From Pararobbsia silviterrae (GTDB taxonomy: Bacteria > Pseudomonadota > Gammaproteobacteria > Burkholderiales > Burkholderiaceae): a stretch of 58,572 bases of DNA. Made by a program: the position numbers and the translations under genes. Shown one piece after another: positions 1-10,802 of the stretch. Positions within the stretch are counted from its first letter, which is position 1. Each line of letters begins with the position of its first letter. Below the pieces are notes generated by a model that saw only the letters and a program-made list of their open reading frames with translations, searched no databases and had not been told where the DNA came from. Location: NCBI RefSeq assembly GCF_003628125.1, contig NZ_RBZU01000021.1, forward strand, positions 1 to 58,572, in the 5' to 3' direction.

Positions 1-160
1 TGAAGCCGTGGTCTTCCCACCAGTTTCCAGGGCCGACGTCCTCGGTCCGCCGCCCCTTGCGCATCGGCACATGCGTCAGCGGCACCTCCTCCTTGGCAGG
101 CTCCTCGTCGGAATGGCGTGAGCGCTCGCGCTGGCGCTCCCGGCTCATATAGGCGCGCAT
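1..160 (-). CDS. Small hypothetical protein, 3' end beyond window
   Basis: An open frame on the minus strand starts at ATG 160 and runs off the left edge, giving 53 codons. A GAGG Shine-Dalgarno sits about 8 nt before the ATG, which favours 160 over a second in-frame ATG at 148. The visible peptide is very hydrophilic: an Arg/Glu-rich start (MSRERQRERSRH), an acidic stretch, then VPLTHVPMRKGRR and a Trp-Trp pair near the cut end. There is no signal peptide or membrane segment. I do not recognise the family. The call rests on the open frame, the ribosome site and non-random composition, so it is moderate only. Confidence 0.45.
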   Translation of the reverse strand, partial: MRAYMSRERQRERSRHSDEEPAKEEVPLTHVPMRKGRRTEDVGPGNWWEDHGF

Positions 161-632
161 ATCCGTTCCCTCAGCGCTTCATCCAAGGATCGTGGCCCGA
201 CCACGCATCGCGCCGTGGCACGCGGTCGAGTGCGCCGCAACGCGGCGTGCGCGGGCATGCAAACGCATCGCCGCCCGCCTGTGGAGCACGTAAGGCCGCC
301 GCATTCACCTCGAAGGCTAGGCGCGTGCCCGCACCACCGATATCCGAAACGCGAAAGGGTCTCGATCGATTCCCGACGGCGCTAACGATCTCGAAGACAC
401 GCGCCCTACGCCGCACATGATTTCTTGGCATGCTGAGACCGTGACCTGATCAGCGGCCCGGCCGTGTGTGGACACCCTCGCGCAAAGCGCATATCAGCCG
501 CCGCTGATCACCCGACGATGCGCCTCCGTGCTGCCGCCGGCCGCAGGCCGATCGACGACGCACGATCCTCGACCACCCCGTCGCGCTTCGTTCGGCGAGC
601 CGAACCGCGTGAACCTCTTGCTGGAGCTTTCC
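161..632. other. Intergenic region, nothing assignable
   Basis: This 472-bp stretch separates the left partial gene from the GntP-type permease. Short open frames cross it in several registers, but none has a ribosome site or recognisable protein. It presumably holds the promoters of both flanking genes, which point away from each other. I see no convincing -35/-10 pair or strong hairpin. Confidence 0.4.
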
Positions 633-2090
633 ATGCCTCTGCCCTTCGCCCTGCTCGGCATGCTCGTCAGTCTCGCGTTGCTGATCGGCTTCGCCTATCG
701 CGGCTGGACCGTGCTGATCCTCGCGCCCGTCGCGGCCATGCTCGCCGCGGCCTTCAGCGGCGAACCCGTGCTCGCGCATTGGACGCAGACCTTCATGCTG
801 GCGGCAGCGCGCTTCGTCGCGCAGTTTTTCCCGATCTTCGTGCTCGGCGCCTTGTTCGGCAAACTCATGGAAGACAGCGGATCGGTCCAGGCCGTCGCGC
901 GCTTCATGATGGACACGCTCGGCGCACGACGCGCGCTGCTTGCCGTCGTGCTCGGCGGCGCGCTCATCACCTACGGCGGCGTGAGCCTGTTCGTCTCGTT
1001 CTTCGTCATCGCCCCGATGGCGCGCGCGCTCTTCGAAAGCGCCGATATTCCGCGACGCCTGATGCCCGCCGCGATCGCACTCGGCACCTCGACGTTTACG
1101 ATGTCCGCTCTGCCCGGCACGCCCGCGATCCAGAACGCGATCCCGATGCCGTTCTTCGGCACGACGCCGTTCGCCGCACCCGGCCTCGGTCTGATCGCGA
1201 GCGTCATCATGGCGTCCTTCGGACTCTGGTGGCTCGGCCGCCAAGCGAAGCGCGCGCGCAGCCGCGGAGAGCGCTTTCGCGACACGGCGCCGCCGCAAGC
1301 GGCCGACGACGCACTCGTACGCGAACGCGCCACCGTCGCGCAAGCGTTCGATCCCGCCGAAATCGACGCGGGCGATCTGAGCCCCGATCTGCCGCCGATC
1401 GCCGTTGCGGTGCTACCGCTCGTGCTGGTTGTTGCGACGAATCTCGTCATGAGCGCCGTGGTCTTGCCGCGCATCGACGCGCCCTGGCTCGAACACGCGC
1501 GCTGGGGTGGCACGTCGCTGTCGGCGGTCAGCGGCGTCTGGGGCGTATGCGTGGCGCTCGCCCTCGCGATCGTCGTGCTCGCGATCTTGAACCGAAATCG
1601 TTTACGCGCACTGCGCGAGAGCGTCGATGCGGGGGCCAACGCGTCGGTGCTGCCCGTCATGAGCGTCGCGAGCCTCGTCGGCTACGGCGCGGTCATCGCG
1701 GCGCTGCCCGCATTCGAGCCGGTGCGCGATGCGGTGCTCGGCATCGGCGGCGGCCCGCTCGTCTCGCTCGCGGTCGCGACCAATCTGCTCGCCGGACTCA
1801 CGGGTTCCGCGTCGGGCGGACTCACGATCGCACTCGATGCACTCGGCAACACGTTCATGACCTTGAGCGCGAGCCACCATATCGACCCCGCGCTCATGCA
1901 TCGGATCGCCGTCATGTCCTCGGGCACGCTCGACAGCCTGCCGCATAACGGCGCCGTCGTGACGCTGCTCGCCGTCTGCGGCTGCACGCACCGCGACAGC
2001 TACCTCGATATCGTCATGGTCGGCATCGTCGGCGCGCTGATCGCCCTCGTGGCCGTCATCGTGCTCGGCACCTTCTTCGGCGCGTTTTGA
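633..2090 (+). CDS. GntP-family gluconate/organic acid:H+ symporter
   Basis: The 485-residue protein is almost entirely hydrophobic and has the layout of the GntP (gluconate:H+ symporter) family, inner-membrane carriers for sugar acids or related carboxylates. Visible family features are the first two membrane segments within residues 1-45, the segment FPIFVLGALFGKLMEDSG near 66-83, GGVSLFVSFFVIAP near 115-128, and TMSALPGTPAIQN near 156-168. The start at 633 is chosen because GGAG lies 6 nt upstream (623-626) and because homologues begin directly in the first membrane helix; longer upstream frames lack this. The substrate cannot be read from sequence: gluconate, citrate or a hydroxy acid are all possible. 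No sugar-acid catabolic gene lies beside it. Confidence 0.85.
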   Translation: MPLPFALLGMLVSLALLIGFAYRGWTVLILAPVAAMLAAAFSGEPVLAHWTQTFMLAAARFVAQFFPIFVLGALFGKLMEDSGSVQAVARFMMDTLGARRALLAVVLGGALITYGGVSLFVSFFVIAPMARALFESADIPRRLMPAAIALGTSTFTMSALPGTPAIQNAIPMPFFGTTPFAAPGLGLIASVIMASFGLWWLGRQAKRARSRGERFRDTAPPQAADDALVRERATVAQAFDPAEIDAGDLSPDLPPIAVAVLPLVLVVATNLVMSAVVLPRIDAPWLEHARWGGTSLSAVSGVWGVCVALALAIVVLAILNRNRLRALRESVDAGANASVLPVMSVASLVGYGAVIAALPAFEPVRDAVLGIGGGPLVSLAVATNLLAGLTGSASGGLTIALDALGNTFMTLSASHHIDPALMHRIAVMSSGTLDSLPHNGAVVTLLAVCGCTHRDSYLDIVMVGIVGALIALVAVIVLGTFFGAF

Positions 2091-2201
2091 TTCGATCTCC
2101 GATGCGGATCCGCACTCCGGTAGAGAGCAGCTCACCTCGGGAGACGCAATATCGCCCTCGCCGATCTGATCGATCACGGAAGACAGAGGATTCCTCAGGT
2201 T

Positions 2202-2228
2202 TAATGGAATACGGATTCGTGCCGATAA
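2202..2228 (+). promoter_or_regulatory. Sigma-28 (FliA) promoter for the first chemoreceptor
   Basis: The -10 element GCCGATAA at 2221-2228 matches the sigma-28 consensus exactly. The -35 element TAATGGAA at 2202-2209 keeps TAA and G of TAAAGTTT. The spacer is 11 nt, the usual value. The chemoreceptor start is about 150 nt downstream, so the mRNA would have a longish leader. Flagellar/chemotaxis sigma control is normal for receptor genes. Confidence 0.75.
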
Positions 2229-2380
2229 AGCAATGAATGTCGACGTCGGCACGCATCGCGCCTCCTATAGGGACGCGCATCGTGTGCTGCTCGACGCACC
2301 GCGATGCCCATCACCCCCGGGGTCGACCCCGTTCGACCCGCGCAGCCGTGCGCCGTCCCCACGCGCGCTCAAGGAACGAT

Positions 2381-3907
2381 ATGAAACTCTCGCTCAAGCT
2401 GCCCCTCGCGTTCGCCGTCGCCCTGCTGCTCATGTTCGTCGGCGCGCTCTACGGCATCCGCTCGCTCAATGGCGCGATCGATCAATACAACACGACGGTG
2501 CGCGACAACGTGGCAGACGAACGGCTCGTCTCGGCGATGCTCACGACGTTCAAGCTCCAGGTTCAGGAGTGGAAGGACACCTTGCTGCGCGGCAAGGACC
2601 CCGCCAAGCGCGCGACCTATTGGTCCGCGTTCGCCGAGCGCGAAAAAACCGTCGACCAGCAGGCCGGCGAACTGCTCGCGCGTCTGCCGGAAGGCACGAG
2701 CCGCAGCCTCGTCGAGCAGTTCGCGAAGGCGCACACGGACATGGGCGCCGGCTACCGCAAGGGGTTCGACGCCTTCACGGCGGCCGGCTTCGATTCGGCA
2801 GCAGGCGACAGCGCCGTGGCCGGCGTCGATCGCGAACCCTCGCGCCTGCTCGAACAAGCCGCGCACGAAATCGCCGCGCAAAGCGCGGCCGTCTCGACGC
2901 AAGCCGAACAGAACGCGCGGCGCGCATCGACGATCAGCATCGTGCTGATGCTCGTCGCCTGCGGTGCGGGTCTCGTCGGCGCCTGGCGATTCAGCCGCTC
3001 GATCACACTGCCGCTCGATCATGCCGTGACGGTCGCGCGCACGATCGCGTCGGGCGATCTGCGCATGACGATCGCGGGCGGCGGAAACGATGAAATCGCG
3101 TTACTGCTCGACGCGCTCAAACACATGCAGTCGAGCCTCGCGCAAATCGTCGGCGATGTCCGGCACTACGCGATTGCCGTCTCGTCGGCCAGCGAACAGA
3201 TCGCCGCGGGCAATCTGAGCCTGTCGGCGCGAACCGAGCAGCAGGCCGCGTCGCTCGAACAGACGGCCGCGAGCATGGAGGAATTGACGGCCACCGTGCG
3301 GCACAACTCCGAGAACGCGCAATCGGCCAAAACACTGGCGTCGCAGGCCTCCGATACCGCCTCGCGCGGCGGACAGGTGATGGGCCGCGTCGTCGAGACG
3401 ATGAGCGGCATCGCGAAAGGCTCGTCTCAGGTCTCCGATATTCTCGGCGTCATCGACGGCATCGCGTTCCAGACGAACATCCTCGCCTTGAACGCCGCCG
3501 TCGAGGCCGCGCGCGCCGGCGAACAGGGCCGCGGATTCGCCGTCGTCGCGAGCGAAGTCCGCGCGCTCGCGCAACGCAGCGCGGCGGCCGCCAAGGAAAT
3601 CAAGGGATTGATCATCGAGTCGAACGCGCGTATCGACGCGGGTACCGAATTCGTCACGGGCGCGGGCCAGATCATCGGCGAGATCGTCGAATCGGTCGGC
3701 CGTGTGACCGAGATCGTCCACGAGATTTCGACCGCGTCGATCGAGCAGACGACGGGAATCGAGCAAGTCAACACGGCCGTCACGCAGATGGACGAGGTCA
3801 CGCAGCACAATGCGGCGCTCGTCGAACAAGCCTCGGCGGCCGCGCAGTCGCTCGCCGAGCAGGCCGCGTCGCTGCGCGACACGGTCGCGGTCTTTGCGAT
3901 CGATTAG
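2381..3907 (+). CDS. Methyl-accepting chemotaxis protein (4HB type)
   Basis: A 508-residue transmembrane chemoreceptor. A first membrane helix lies at about 8-27, followed by a helical periplasmic part of about 155 residues consistent with a four-helix-bundle sensor, a second membrane helix at about 183-205, a HAMP region, and the cytoplasmic signalling domain. The hairpin tip near residue 359 carries the highly conserved block [20 protein letters not shown] followed by [15 protein letters not shown], which contacts CheA and CheW. The start at 2381 follows AAGGA with a 5-nt gap and places the first helix at the N-terminus; upstream in-frame ATGs lack this. There is no C-terminal NWETF-like CheR tether. 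The ligand is unknown. A sigma-28 promoter lies upstream. Confidence 0.92.
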   Translation: MKLSLKLPLAFAVALLLMFVGALYGIRSLNGAIDQYNTTVRDNVADERLVSAMLTTFKLQVQEWKDTLLRGKDPAKRATYWSAFAEREKTVDQQAGELLARLPEGTSRSLVEQFAKAHTDMGAGYRKGFDAFTAAGFDSAAGDSAVAGVDREPSRLLEQAAHEIAAQSAAVSTQAEQNARRASTISIVLMLVACGAGLVGAWRFSRSITLPLDHAVTVARTIASGDLRMTIAGGGNDEIALLLDALKHMQSSLAQIVGDVRHYAIAVSSASEQIAAGNLSLSARTEQQAASLEQTAASMEELTATVRHNSENAQSAKTLASQASDTASRGGQVMGRVVETMSGIAKGSSQVSDILGVIDGIAFQTNILALNAAVEAARAGEQGRGFAVVASEVRALAQRSAAAAKEIKGLIIESNARIDAGTEFVTGAGQIIGEIVESVGRVTEIVHEISTASIEQTTGIEQVNTAVTQMDEVTQHNAALVEQASAAAQSLAEQAASLRDTVAVFAID

Positions 3908-3921
3908 GCCGGACGGCACGG

Positions 3922-3950
3922 CGGGTCGCGCTCGCGCCGTGCGCGACCCG
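3922..3950 (+). terminator. GC-rich hairpin after chemoreceptor gene
   Basis: Perfect 9-bp arms CGGGTCGCG (3922-3930) and CGCGACCCG (3942-3950) enclose an 11-nt loop, 14 nt after the chemoreceptor stop. There is no T-run, so this may be a weak terminator or an mRNA 3'-end stabiliser. Confidence 0.4.
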
Positions 3951-4042
3951 GCGCATTTGAGCCCGGCCAATCGTCGCCGGCGCAACGCACGCCAATCGAG
4001 CGAGCTTCGGTCTGCGTGACCCGATCGACGCAAGCGATTGTT

Positions 4043-4384
4043 TCAATCGTCCTCGGGCTTCGACGTCGTCTCGACGCGGACTTCGCCTGTCGCGGGATCG
4101 CTCTCGAAGCGATACGGATACACATTGATCACGTTGCCGCCCAGCGGGCGCACGCCAAGCTGAAGCGTGAGCGCCTCGCATGCATCGTCGGTCCAGGTCG
4201 GTTGCGGCACCGCACCGCCCCAGATCAGCACCCCGTTGCGCAAGGGATCGTCGCACCGCGCGTCGAGCGACATCTCGATCGACATGCCTGAATCGAATTC
4301 GACCCGGATCGCGTGCGCGTGAAGCGGGATGCGCGCGCCGTCGGCGTCGATGAGATAGGCCTTGAGGGGTGAAGTCATTTCCAT
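4043..4384 (-). CDS. Conserved hypothetical protein, 113 aa
   Basis: A 113-residue soluble protein of unknown function. The start at 4384 (MEMTSPLKAYLID) is preceded by AGAGG with a 6-nt gap; a second ATG two codons later is also possible. The body has alternating beta-like stretches (PLHAHAIRVEFDSGMSIEMSL, GVLIWGGAV) and a central Trp-rich part, and ends in an acidic tail. No signal peptide or membrane helix is visible. It converges with the chemoreceptor gene and is separated from vanB by 157 bp, so it is probably transcribed alone. No catalytic motif is recognised. Confidence 0.65.
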   Translation of the reverse strand: MEMTSPLKAYLIDADGARIPLHAHAIRVEFDSGMSIEMSLDARCDDPLRNGVLIWGGAVPQPTWTDDACEALTLQLGVRPLGGNVINVYPYRFESDPATGEVRVETTSKPEDD

Positions 4385-4541
4385 GGCGTGCCTCTGCGAA
4401 AAGTCCGTTGGACGAGTCGCAGCATCATGCACGCCACACGCGCCGCCGCCATGCGCGAGCACTCACGCGAAGATATCGTCCGATCCGAGTTCCGATCGGT
4501 CTGACGAATGTTTGGCGAATGACGATAGGCTCGGCGCGGGA

Positions 4542-5507
4542 TCAGAGATCGATCACGAGCTCCGGCGTGCACGCGCGCGAACAGCATGGCAGGAACTGAT
4601 CGTTCGCCTCGCGCTCCTCATCGGTCAGATACATGTCCCGGTGATCGGGCCGGCCGGCGATCACGCGCGTCAGACACGTGCCGCACACGCCCTGCTCGCA
4701 CGAAGTCGGTACGACGACGCCCGCCGCCGCGAGCGATTCGACGACGGTCTGATGCGCGCCGACCTCGACGATCTGCCCCGTGCTCGCGAGCTTGACGCGG
4801 AACGCGCCGCCGTCGAGCGCGGGCGGCGTCGCCGCGGCGAAGTACTCCTTGTGCAGATGCGATTCGGCCCAGCCGAGTGCTCGCGCGGTCGACAGCACCG
4901 CGTCGATAAAGCCCGCGGGACCGCAGACGTAGAGATGCCGGGCCGTCTCGGGCGTGCCGATGATCGCGCGCAGGTCGGCGCGCGCTTCGGCCGGCGCCGA
5001 GTCGAAGTAGAGACGCGCGTGCGCAGCCAGCGGACCGTCCTCGATGCGCTCGCGAAACGCCGCGCGCGCGGGCTCGCGCACGCAGTAGTGGAGTTCGAAG
5101 CGCTGCGCATCGGCGGCGAGCTGTTCGGCCATGCCGAGCAACGGCGTGATGCCGATACCGCCCGCGAGCAACAGGCTCACGTCGGCCCCTTGCACGAGCG
5201 CGAAGTGATTGCGCGGCTCGGCGATCGTCAGCCGATCGCCCTCGCCGAGCGCATGGACCGCGACGGAACCGCCGCGCGACGCGGGCTCCTTGAGCACGCC
5301 GATCACGTAACGATGCGTTTCCTTCGGATCGTTGCACAGCGAATACTGACGCACGAGCCCGCCGGGCAGATGCACATCGATATGCGCGCCTGCCGTAAAG
5401 GCCGGCAACGCCGCGCCGTCGACCGGCACGAGTTCCAATGCGGCGATATCCGTGGCGACAAGCGACTTGCGCGCGACGCGAACCTCGATCAAACGGCCTT
5501 CAACCAT
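4542..5507 (-). CDS. vanB: VanB-like ferredoxin reductase of a Rieske demethylase
   Basis: This 321-residue reductase passes electrons from NAD(P)H through flavin and a [2Fe-2S] cluster to the adjacent Rieske oxygenase. Domains in order are a flavin-binding barrel with RQYSLCND near 54-61, a nucleotide-binding domain with GGIGITPLLGMAEQL near 113-127, and a C-terminal plant-type ferredoxin domain with CEQGVCGTC near 272-280 and a final cluster cysteine near 305. This fits the PDR/VanB family. The start at 5507 follows a GGGGA ribosome site. It lies 176 bp after vanA on the same strand. Vanillate is the likely substrate class of the pair, but related aryl ether demethylases share this architecture. 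Confidence 0.85.
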   Translation of the reverse strand: MVEGRLIEVRVARKSLVATDIAALELVPVDGAALPAFTAGAHIDVHLPGGLVRQYSLCNDPKETHRYVIGVLKEPASRGGSVAVHALGEGDRLTIAEPRNHFALVQGADVSLLLAGGIGITPLLGMAEQLAADAQRFELHYCVREPARAAFRERIEDGPLAAHARLYFDSAPAEARADLRAIIGTPETARHLYVCGPAGFIDAVLSTARALGWAESHLHKEYFAAATPPALDGGAFRVKLASTGQIVEVGAHQTVVESLAAAGVVVPTSCEQGVCGTCLTRVIAGRPDHRDMYLTDEEREANDQFLPCCSRACTPELVIDL

Positions 5508-5683
5508 GTTTCCCCTGCTCTGCGATTCGACAGGTCCGCGAGGACCCGCCGTGAAAATGGCCGTGTCGCGCGATGCGGTGTGACCGACGAACGGCCTCGA
5601 TCGCGCGACATGGTGGGCGGGGCGTCACGCGCCCGCCCGATCTTCCTGATGCGCTATGCGATGCGTGCGATGCTTGCGGCGCG

Positions 5684-6814
5684 TCACGCGGGCCGAATCT
5701 CGATCGCCGGCCGGCTCGCGTTCCCCGCCGCTGCCGCACCTGCCGCAGCCGGCGCCGCCGCGCGCGACGCCACGAGATCCGCGCGTTGCCGCGCCTCCTG
5801 TTCGAGCAGACGCTCGATGACCTTGCGCGACTGCACGCCGCCCGCGTCGATATTGAGCTTGAGCAAACGCCGCTCGGGCTGCGCGAGCAAATTACGCTGC
5901 TGCGCTTCGAGCATCTCAAGGTCTTCCGAGAAGATCTTGCCCTGGCCCGTGCGAATCGTATCGGTCAGCGCGGCGTCGTCGGGCTTGAAGTTGCGCGCCA
6001 TGCCCCAGAAATACCAGATCGAGGTCTCGGTCTCCGGCGTGATGAAGTCGACGACGATCGAGCCGGCCTTGTGTTGCGCGTCGGCCTCGTAGCCGCCGTG
6101 CCCCGCATGCGCGACGCCGACTTCGATCAGCACATGGCTCGGCGGCGTGAAACGGCAGATTTGCCAGCGATCGCACGGCACGTCGTCCGCGAGTCCGTTG
6201 CCGCGCAACGCGGCCTTCCAGAACGGCGGCGCTTCGATGTTCTCCATGAAGCGGCTCGTGACGACCTCGTCGCCTTCGACGCGCGTCGCGGGCGCGGCTT
6301 CCTCGATTTCGGGCTGGCCGATGCTCGACGCATGCACATAGGTCTCGTGCGTGAGATCCATGAGGTTGTCGATCATGAGCCGGTAGTCGCAGGCGATGTG
6401 GTAGAGCCCGCCGCCATATGCCCATTGCGGATTCTCGGCCCACTCGAGGTGATGAATCGTCGCCGGGTCGGCCAGCTCGGCATCGCCCGTCCAGACCCAG
6501 ACGAAGCCGTGCCGCTCGACGACCGGAAAACGCCGGATCGCCGGAATCCCGCCGACGCGTTGACCGGGCATGCTCACGCACTTGCCGTCGACGCCCATCG
6601 TCAGCCCGTGGTAACCGCAGACCAGATGCCCGTCACGCATGAATCCGAGCGACAGCGGCGCGCCGCGATGCGGACAGAAATCCTCGACGGCCGCGACCTG
6701 GCCGTCCGGGCCTCGAAAAAACACGATCGGTTCGCCGCAAATCCGCCGGCCGAGCGGCTTGCCTTCGATTTCGTCCGGCGTGCACGCGACATACCACGTG
6801 TTCTTCAAATACAT
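5684..6814 (-). CDS. vanA: VanA-like Rieske aromatic O-demethylase oxygenase
   Basis: A 376-residue terminal oxygenase that would O-demethylate vanillate or a similar methoxylated aromatic acid to a catechol, releasing formaldehyde. The Rieske cluster ligands are visible as CPH at 47-49 and CGYH at 66-69. The mononuclear iron site is visible as DNLMDLTHETYVH near 146-158. The start at 6814 has GGAG 6 nt upstream. The C-terminal tail is Ala-rich. It is followed by its reductase gene and preceded on the same strand by a GntR/FCD regulator 120 bp away, which suggests one regulated transcription unit. The substrate assignment is by family resemblance and context, not by residues. Confidence 0.85.
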   Translation of the reverse strand: MYLKNTWYVACTPDEIEGKPLGRRICGEPIVFFRGPDGQVAAVEDFCPHRGAPLSLGFMRDGHLVCGYHGLTMGVDGKCVSMPGQRVGGIPAIRRFPVVERHGFVWVWTGDAELADPATIHHLEWAENPQWAYGGGLYHIACDYRLMIDNLMDLTHETYVHASSIGQPEIEEAAPATRVEGDEVVTSRFMENIEAPPFWKAALRGNGLADDVPCDRWQICRFTPPSHVLIEVGVAHAGHGGYEADAQHKAGSIVVDFITPETETSIWYFWGMARNFKPDDAALTDTIRTGQGKIFSEDLEMLEAQQRNLLAQPERRLLKLNIDAGGVQSRKVIERLLEQEARQRADLVASRAAAPAAAGAAAAGNASRPAIEIRPA

Positions 6815-6934
6815 GTCGTTCTCCGCGGGCGTGGGGCCGCCCTCTTCCTTATGGATGTCATGAGCGCGCGCCGGATTCGTGTCGAATGGGTATCGGACCC
6901 GTGCCGGACCCGGTCGCGCCAGTCTTGCTGCTTG

Positions 6935-7702
6935 CTAAACCGTGTCGCGGCGAATCAGATTGCCGCCGAGCAGGCGCGCGAGCGCCTTTTGATTCTGGAG
7001 CGCGAGCCGCAGGTTCCGATGCGCGATGCGCGCGTGCTCGCGCATCAGGGCTTCGGCCCGCGCGCCTTCGCGATTCTCGATCGCCTCGACGACCGCGCGA
7101 TGCTGCGACTGCGCGATCAACAGCATTTCGCGCGCGCCGTCCTCGATCGACTGGACCATCACGAACGCGCTCGCCGACGCGAACGGCGCATTCATCACGC
7201 GCTCGATCTGCTGCTCGGCGACACGGCTGCGCGCGGCCGACGCGAGCAGCTTGTGGAAGCGCGCGTTCATCTCGACATAGATCGAAAACTTCTCTTGCGT
7301 GAGATCGCCTTCAAGCGCGACATCGATGTGATCGACGCATTCGCGCAACGCATCGAGCATCTCGGGCGCGACGCCCCGTTCGGCCGCGAGGCGCGCCGCG
7401 AACCCTTCGAGCGTGCCGCGCAGCTCGATCGAATCGCCGATTTCGGTTTCGCTGAAGGTGCGGACCGCGAATCCGCCCGACGTGATCGGTTCGAGTAAGC
7501 CCTCTTCCTGCAAACGGATCAGCGCGGCGCGCACGGGCGTGCGGGACACGCCGAGCCGGTCGACGACCCAGAGTTCGGATATCCGGCTACCGGGCGTGAG
7601 TTCGCCGCCGAGAATCAGTTCGCGAATGCCGAGCAACGCGCGCACGGTCTGCGAGGCCGAGCCGTTGCGGGCGTCCGGGCTTGCTGCGTCTTTGAGATCC
7701 AT
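6935..7702 (-). CDS. GntR/FCD-family regulator, VanR-like
   Basis: This 255-residue regulator has an N-terminal winged helix-turn-helix (about 25-90, with LWVVDRLGVSRTPVRAALIRLQEEGLL) and a C-terminal all-helical FCD ligand domain with typical Asp/His metal-site residues. FCD regulators of vanAB loci repress in the absence of the aromatic ligand. It sits directly upstream of vanA on the same strand. A perfect palindrome CTGTATACAG lies 34 bp before the start codon and an identical copy 210 bp further up, so autoregulation is likely. No such palindrome lies between this gene and vanA, which suggests that vanAB are reached from the regulator's own promoter. Confidence 0.85.
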   Translation of the reverse strand: MDLKDAASPDARNGSASQTVRALLGIRELILGGELTPGSRISELWVVDRLGVSRTPVRAALIRLQEEGLLEPITSGGFAVRTFSETEIGDSIELRGTLEGFAARLAAERGVAPEMLDALRECVDHIDVALEGDLTQEKFSIYVEMNARFHKLLASAARSRVAEQQIERVMNAPFASASAFVMVQSIEDGAREMLLIAQSQHRAVVEAIENREGARAEALMREHARIAHRNLRLALQNQKALARLLGGNLIRRDTV

Positions 7703-7735
7703 ATCGGTCGGGTCCTGGGGAATCCATGGACTCGA

Positions 7736-7745
7736 CTGTATACAG
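7736..7745. promoter_or_regulatory. Proximal operator palindrome CTGTATACAG
   Basis: A perfect 10-bp palindrome whose centre resembles the GT-N-AC core bound by FCD-type GntR proteins. Read on the minus strand, its TATACA could overlap the -10 element of the regulator gene, a typical place for a repressor site. Confidence 0.65.
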
Positions 7746-7771
7746 CAAGACTTAAAATTGCATCATTGAAT

Positions 7772-7793
7772 CGTGTTTTTAAGGGTAAACACG
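7772..7793. promoter_or_regulatory. Inverted repeat CGTGTTT-N8-AAACACG
   Basis: Seven-bp perfect arms at 7772-7778 and 7787-7793 are separated by 8 nt. It lies between the two CTGTATACAG palindromes and has an unrelated sequence, so it may bind a second regulator. Function is inferred from symmetry only. Confidence 0.35.
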
Positions 7794-7945
7794 AGGCATC
7801 AAAAGCACGTGAAATCGACTTCCAGTGTCCTGTATTTTTGTTTAAAAACAGATGGATAAATCGGAATTCAAGGCCAAAAGGTGAACGAATTCAGATATTC
7901 CTTGATGCCTGTGCCGTTCGTGTATCGATCGATTTCTCCGCTGAC

Positions 7946-7955
7946 CTGTATACAG
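7946..7955. promoter_or_regulatory. Distal operator palindrome CTGTATACAG
   Basis: An exact second copy of the 10-bp palindrome. Its centre is 210 bp from the proximal one, about 20 turns of B-DNA, which would place both on the same helix face. It lies 39 bp beyond the stop of the upstream glucosidase gene. Confidence 0.6.
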
Positions 7956-7994
7956 CGTATCCAATGATCGAGGCGCCCGACTCCGAATCCGCCC

Positions 7995-10724
<2,730 letters not shown>

Positions 10725-10802
10725 GACATTCCTCGCAGACGAGAGAAAACGAACGCAGACGAGGACTCTAGCGCATCGTGCGCGCAGCGTCTGCGCGCAC
10801 CG

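Noticed and set aside
5573-7498. A 641-codon open frame on the plus strand opposite vanA and the regulator
   Set aside because: It is antisense to clear Rieske and GntR genes, its protein is Arg-rich without domains, and long antisense frames are expected at this GC content.
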